Of a DNA stretch of 64,000 nt, positions 59,697-64,000 are shown one piece after another. The position numbers were made by a program, and so were the translations under genes. The stretch lies in the NCBI GenBank assembly GCA_049115495.1, contig JAGDZV010000005.1, positions 434,001-498,000 of the forward strand. Direction: 5' to 3'. The DNA is from JACPUW01 sp049115495 (lineage in GTDB: Bacteria; Bacteroidota; Bacteroidia; CAILMK01; JACPUW01). A model generated the notes under the pieces. That model worked only from the letters and a program-made list of their open reading frames with translations. It made no database searches and was not told the origin of the DNA. The first letter of the stretch is position 1, and every line of letters starts with the position of its first letter.

Positions 59697-61832
59697 CTAT
59701 AAAGTTCCTTTATGCCTTTTGCCTACAAAATACATCTCTATTTCGCCCTTACCCTTTGCATCAATTTTTCCCCGTTCTTCAAAGGCTAAATCTTGCTCAT
59801 CTTTCAGTATCTCATACGTAGCTTCACTTATATTCACCTTACCCACTTCACCATGGCTTTCCATACGGCTGGCGGTGTTAACAGTATCTCCCCAAATATC
59901 ATATTGGAACTTCTTTACGCCTACTATACCAGCTACTACTGGGCCGGTGTGAATTCCGGCGCGCATGGTGAAGTTTAAAGTTCTTTGTTTAACCCCGATT
60001 TGGTCGGGACTAGAGTTTAAAGTGATGAACTTTTGCATATCTAATGCTGCACGAACCAGATTTGAAGCATTCTTTGAACTTCGAACCTTGTCCTTTGAAC
60101 CGTGGCCAAGACCACTTGCAGCCATATATGAATCGCCAATGGTTTTGATCTTCTCAATGTTGTATTTATCGCAGATATTGTCGAAGGCCTTAAAGCAGGT
60201 GTTTATTTCATTTACGAGTTGTTGTGCATTCAATTTCTCAGCGGTTTCGGTAAATTCTTTAAAGTCGGTAAAAAGAATGCTTACATGATCAAAGTGTTGA
60301 GCCTGGGCTTCGCCGGTTTCTTTCAGCTCTTTTGCAACTTTTGCAGGCAAAATATTTAGTAATAACTCATCGGAACGCGCTCTTTCTTGTTCAACAAGTT
60401 CCTTTTCTTTTTCTATTATATTTTTAGCCTTATTTATATATCTATTTCTGCTTACAACACCCCCTACGAGTAATAGCAAAAAGGCTCCTGAACCCAAAGC
60501 AATATTTTTGGTCTTATTTTTTTTGTTCAATTCCTTGTTGTACTGCATTTCAATCAACCTGTCTTTTTCAACTTCGGCTAAACTATCGGCCACTGTTTTT
60601 CTATGAAATTCAAATCCACGCAAACCTTTAACCTTATCTTCTTTGTGCATTTCAGCTTCAATTCCTCTCTTTAGCTCGTTTATTTCTATGGCGTCTTTAT
60701 AACTTCCCAATTTCTTGTAAGCTTGGTATGCACATTCGCAAGCTTCAACTTCTAGCCTGTGTTGATTATAAACTTTGTAGCCATTAATGGCTTCTAAACA
60801 CAATTTGGCTGCTTTTTTGAAATCGCCAGACTCCATAAACATCATGCCTTCACTATAATCTACATAACCTTTATAAAAAGGAGCCAACAATATTTCTTTT
60901 GTATAATTTGTTCTAAATATTTCAATTTGCTTTTTACTTTCAGCAAACATTTTTGCTTTAGTGTAAACGTAGATTTCTTTTGATTTAAATGAAATGCGTT
61001 CATAAGGACCACCATACTTTTTTTGCCACTGCCCAACGCGATTTAGGATTTCAATTGTTGTTTCAAAATCTCCTTTATACATGGCCAAAGAACTTATGTG
61101 GTTTAAAATGTTAATCTCTTCATAAACGTACTCGCCCATTCTGCTATATTTCAATGCCTGTTCGTGATAAAACTCGCCTTCTTCGTTTATTTCTAGATGT
61201 AAATAGAGATCAGCCATTGCATGGTATGTTTCGGCTAAGTTTACCCAACTTCCTAACTCTTTGGCTAACTTTAGGCTGAGCGTAGCATAACGCATTCTTT
61301 TTGAAAAATTACCTGTATATCCGTAGGCGGTTACTAATGTAGCTGCACAATGTAGTTGGCCTTTTGTATGGTTTATATTGTACATTTTATTATAGGCATT
61401 TTCAATCATCGATAGTCCGTTTTCATCATCGTTCAATAAGAGAAGGTACATGCCTTTGTATGCTTCGCCATTGGCTATTCCAATATTATCACCAATGTTT
61501 TTATAAATTGAGATAGCTGAATCGAGCTTTTGCATACCCTCGTTATATAGGTTCTTACCCATACAATCAACACTTTTCCAAAGTATACTGTGGGCAATAT
61601 ATTTTTCAAGTCCTAGCGATTTTGCTTCTCGAAATTCTAGTTTAGAATAATATGCAATGGAGTCGTAATACGAATAAATTTTACCGTGTTCAATAATATC
61701 TGCCATTGCACCAAATCGAGATGAATCGGGGAGTGACACATTGTACCATACCTTTTTTAATGAATCTAGGCTTTTTTGTGAAAAACTAAGTTGAAAACAA
61801 AAAAGTGCAGAAATAATTAACCAAAACCTCAT
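59697..61832 (-). CDS. TPR-linked class III adenylate cyclase
   Basis: 711 residues with the same plan as the cyclase at 55078: signal peptide (CFQLSFSQ), TPR repeats (about 90-400), one membrane helix (NIALGSGAFLLLLVGGVVS), coiled-coil (KAKNIIEKEKELVEQERARSDELL) and cyclase domain. Catalytic residues are complete (LFTDFKEF, TIGDSYMAASG, KIKTIGD, YDIWGD, VNTASR). The C-terminal 170 residues are nearly the same as in the other cyclase, the TPR regions are not, which fits diverged sensors on a shared output. It is 49 bases upstream of the TPR-membrane gene at 57755, probably in one transcript. Confidence 0.88.
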   Translation of the reverse strand: MRFWLIISALFCFQLSFSQKSLDSLKKVWYNVSLPDSSRFGAMADIIEHGKIYSYYDSIAYYSKLEFREAKSLGLEKYIAHSILWKSVDCMGKNLYNEGMQKLDSAISIYKNIGDNIGIANGEAYKGMYLLLLNDDENGLSMIENAYNKMYNINHTKGQLHCAATLVTAYGYTGNFSKRMRYATLSLKLAKELGSWVNLAETYHAMADLYLHLEINEEGEFYHEQALKYSRMGEYVYEEINILNHISSLAMYKGDFETTIEILNRVGQWQKKYGGPYERISFKSKEIYVYTKAKMFAESKKQIEIFRTNYTKEILLAPFYKGYVDYSEGMMFMESGDFKKAAKLCLEAINGYKVYNQHRLEVEACECAYQAYKKLGSYKDAIEINELKRGIEAEMHKEDKVKGLRGFEFHRKTVADSLAEVEKDRLIEMQYNKELNKKNKTKNIALGSGAFLLLLVGGVVSRNRYINKAKNIIEKEKELVEQERARSDELLLNILPAKVAKELKETGEAQAQHFDHVSILFTDFKEFTETAEKLNAQQLVNEINTCFKAFDNICDKYNIEKIKTIGDSYMAASGLGHGSKDKVRSSKNASNLVRAALDMQKFITLNSSPDQIGVKQRTLNFTMRAGIHTGPVVAGIVGVKKFQYDIWGDTVNTASRMESHGEVGKVNISEATYEILKDEQDLAFEERGKIDAKGKGEIEMYFVGKRHKGTL

Positions 61833-61956
61833 AATGCAAAAAGCTAGCTCACAAGGTAGGATAAAGTTTTTAGATTAATGAAACGAGAAATTAATTTTGG
61901 TGGTTTTTTCGTCTTAAAGAGCTATTTACGCTGGCAACATTATAAGCTTACTATAA

Positions 61957-64000
61957 TTAGTTGTGGGCATTTATTAAAACTGATTTAAGCCTTTTTTCAG
62001 ATATATGGTGTATGCCAAATAGTATAACAGCAATTAGTGTGTTAATTGCGATTTTATAGCCAACTTCTCCGTGGCTTACTGAGTCTACCCATGGGTCTAG
62101 AATCACAAGTAAAAACTCAAATAGCAAAATAAAGAAGATAAAAATGAGCCCAGATGCCCATTTGGGTCCTACTCTAAATTTTGTAAGTGCAGAAATGGCA
62201 CCGGCCAATAGCAGTACTATAATTATTACGAAACTATATTGTATCTTATTCTTTCTTATTCGTCTTTTTTCTAATTTTTCTAGCTCAATTTCCGCATCTT
62301 TAGTTTTTTGTACTTCGGCAATACTATCTGTAATTGCTTTGTATTTAAACTCTACGCTTGCAATTTCTCGAGTTTTCTCATCGTTAAAAATAGAGTCTTT
62401 TAGGGCTTGAGCTTTATTTTGCATAATATAAGCTTTTGCATAAGTGCCGGTGGCAAATAAAATTTTAGAATATAGAGCGAACCTTTTTGCTTTTGAATTA
62501 TGCAATCCTTCTTCATTTTCATCACTTTCTATAGCTAACTCAATATATTTATTAGCAAGTGACAGATAACTCGTTGCATCTACTTTTGCATTGTTGGGGC
62601 CAATAATCTCTGCTTTATAATTTTTGTCAAATAGCTCAAAAAATAACGCGCCGAGCCTATGGTGAATCACAGAGGACTTAATTCGCATTTTGTGTGAAAT
62701 AATACCGGAAGCAACCTTATCATTTACCATTTTTTCAGCACTTTTAAAACTCAAGTAGGCCAGTTGGTAATTTCCTAATTTCTGATAGCATCTTCCAATT
62801 AAAACTGTATCTGAAAAAAGCTCGTTGAGATCATTTATCCTGGTAGTCTTGCTGGCTTCTTTAGCTTTTTCAAGTGCAACGGCGTACATCTCTTGACTCA
62901 TATACTCATATGCCAAGTTTCGATAATTATAATTTTGCCACTCGTAGTTTCCTAATCTAATATTCTCAGCAAGCGCCAATTCAAAATGTTTGACAGCTAA
63001 TTTATGACGAGATATGACTCTATATATTTCACCTATATTATGAAGTACTCCAGCATACATCCTGTCATTTTTCATCTTTTTAAATAAAGGCATTGCCTTA
63101 AAGTAATGCCTTAGTGCAGATGGGTAATCAGCAGAAATTTTATTACTTATTGCCAATTCATTATAAATATTTGCTATTAAATTACTGTCATGTATTTCAA
63201 TGGCTAAATCCAATGATTTGTTTAATAATACAATACTTTCATCTAATTTTCCGGCCTCTCTATAAGCCCATCCTTGATTGCTGAAATGGAGTGCTTCTTG
63301 CCATTTAAAGCCTAATTCTCGGTAATATTTTATAGAAAGATCAAAGAAAATTTTGGCGGAATCATCTTCTTGTTCATCAAGGTAGGACGCGCCAATATGC
63401 GATAGCAAATATGCCAAAGAGCTAAAATCATTTAACGCTATGTAGGCGTCAATAGCCTTATTGAAATAAACTTGTCTTTCCGCCTTAAATACAACTTCAT
63501 GCGTAATATTCTCTGCTGCATATGCTATCATTTGGTGGTGTTTTATTCTCTCTGCAAGTGCTAATGACATTTGATAATATATTAGAGCACTATCTCTACC
63601 CATAAGCAAGTTGCCCAGGCTGTTGTAGACACCTGATAGTTTTTTTAAGTCATTATTGGTATTGGCATCTCTTTTTTCAAGGTATCTAATTTTTCTGTCT
63701 GTCTCAAAATAATCACCTACCTCTTCAAATTCAAACGATTTTAGTGTTCTTTTGGCTTTCAATAATTCATAAGAAAGTTTCTCGTCATCTATATGATTTT
63801 CAGATTCTAATATTTTAATAATAAGTTTTCTGTAAAATAAAATTGAGTCAGTATTATATGCTACTTCGGTTTCATTAGAGAAATGGTCTGCAAGAGCATT
63901 TGACGCGTTTACTTTGTCTAAAATAGTTTGGGCCTTTCTAAGATTTTTTCTGAGTATAATACAAGAGTATTGGTTTTTTGAAACATCAAGATTTTTAACC
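61957..64000 (-). CDS. TPR protein with conserved C-terminal three-helix membrane module, 5' end outside the window
   Basis: The frame continues open from 63762 (a TTG there is not a real start) to the window edge, so the N-terminus is missing. At least 680 residues: TPR repeats, coiled segment (TREIASVEFKYKAITDSIAEVQKTKD) and the same C-terminal module as the protein at 57755, with LLVILDPWVDSVSHGEVGYKIAINT between two membrane helices. It lies 125 bases upstream of the second cyclase. The repeat of the pair (membrane-TPR, cyclase-TPR) is the striking feature of this region. Confidence 0.75.
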   Translation of the reverse strand, partial: VKNLDVSKNQYSCIILRKNLRKAQTILDKVNASNALADHFSNETEVAYNTDSILFYRKLIIKILESENHIDDEKLSYELLKAKRTLKSFEFEEVGDYFETDRKIRYLEKRDANTNNDLKKLSGVYNSLGNLLMGRDSALIYYQMSLALAERIKHHQMIAYAAENITHEVVFKAERQVYFNKAIDAYIALNDFSSLAYLLSHIGASYLDEQEDDSAKIFFDLSIKYYRELGFKWQEALHFSNQGWAYREAGKLDESIVLLNKSLDLAIEIHDSNLIANIYNELAISNKISADYPSALRHYFKAMPLFKKMKNDRMYAGVLHNIGEIYRVISRHKLAVKHFELALAENIRLGNYEWQNYNYRNLAYEYMSQEMYAVALEKAKEASKTTRINDLNELFSDTVLIGRCYQKLGNYQLAYLSFKSAEKMVNDKVASGIISHKMRIKSSVIHHRLGALFFELFDKNYKAEIIGPNNAKVDATSYLSLANKYIELAIESDENEEGLHNSKAKRFALYSKILFATGTYAKAYIMQNKAQALKDSIFNDEKTREIASVEFKYKAITDSIAEVQKTKDAEIELEKLEKRRIRKNKIQYSFVIIIVLLLAGAISALTKFRVGPKWASGLIFIFFILLFEFLLVILDPWVDSVSHGEVGYKIAINTLIAVILFGIHHISEKRLKSVLINAHN

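Overview
The window looks like a chromosomal segment of a free-living, probably marine member of the Bacteroidota, closest in flavour to the Cytophagales. The support is AT-rich DNA, genes with few Shine-Dalgarno motifs, promoters of the TTTG / TAnnTTTG type, secreted proteins with type IX secretion (T9SS) sorting domains, a TonB-dependent receptor paired with a DUF4249 lipoprotein, a eukaryote-like family GT3 glycogen synthase and a FKxxHWPGA membrane motif. The placement is inferred from gene content; no rRNA or phylogenetic marker was compared.

Layout. 1-8.5 kb: tail of an unknown gene, a YdjM-like membrane hydrolase, a CIA30-family protein, a PadR regulator with its membrane partner, YeiB/DUF418 and YitT membrane proteins, and glycogen synthase. 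8.6-17.5 kb: large secreted and lipid-anchored proteins, a ClbS/DfsB-like protein, a Na/Pi cotransporter and a GNAT acetyltransferase. 17.5-31.5 kb: a decayed HipB-like regulator beside an inverted-repeat element, a second GNAT, two paralogous secreted proteins on either side of a sulfide:quinone-reductase-like flavoprotein, outer-membrane proteins, a ribosome hibernation factor and a DUF808 protein. 31.5-32.95 kb: two very small transcription units, each with its own terminator, then a tight array of six divergent tRNA genes (Ser-GCT, Tyr, Ser-TGA, Gln, Leu-TAG, His) mixed with tRNA-like fragments. 33-38 kb: hypotheticals, a MITE-like inverted repeat, a histone-H1-like lysine-rich protein and a GH16 glucanase.

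38.1-45.3 kb is a complete, mostly overlapping histidine operon (hisG-D-C-B-H-A-F-IE, minus strand). A promoter, an 18-residue leader peptide with four His codons in five, a competing antiterminator and a strong terminator lie upstream of hisG, so this is a textbook-style attenuator. A heptamer-repeat structure sits between hisA and hisF.

45.5-50.9 kb holds a T9SS-sorted beta-helix protein and the DUF4249/TonB receptor pair. 51.2-64 kb looks like a cyclic-nucleotide signalling island: an ADP/ATP-carrier-like membrane protein with HEAT repeats, an abutting cyclic-nucleotide-binding protein, an HD phosphohydrolase, two intact TPR-linked class III adenylate cyclases, a third cyclase reduced to its C-terminal half, and two TPR proteins that replace the cyclase domain with a conserved three-helix membrane module. 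This island and the tRNA array are the best candidates for something undescribed; the his attenuator is the best-supported regulatory finding.
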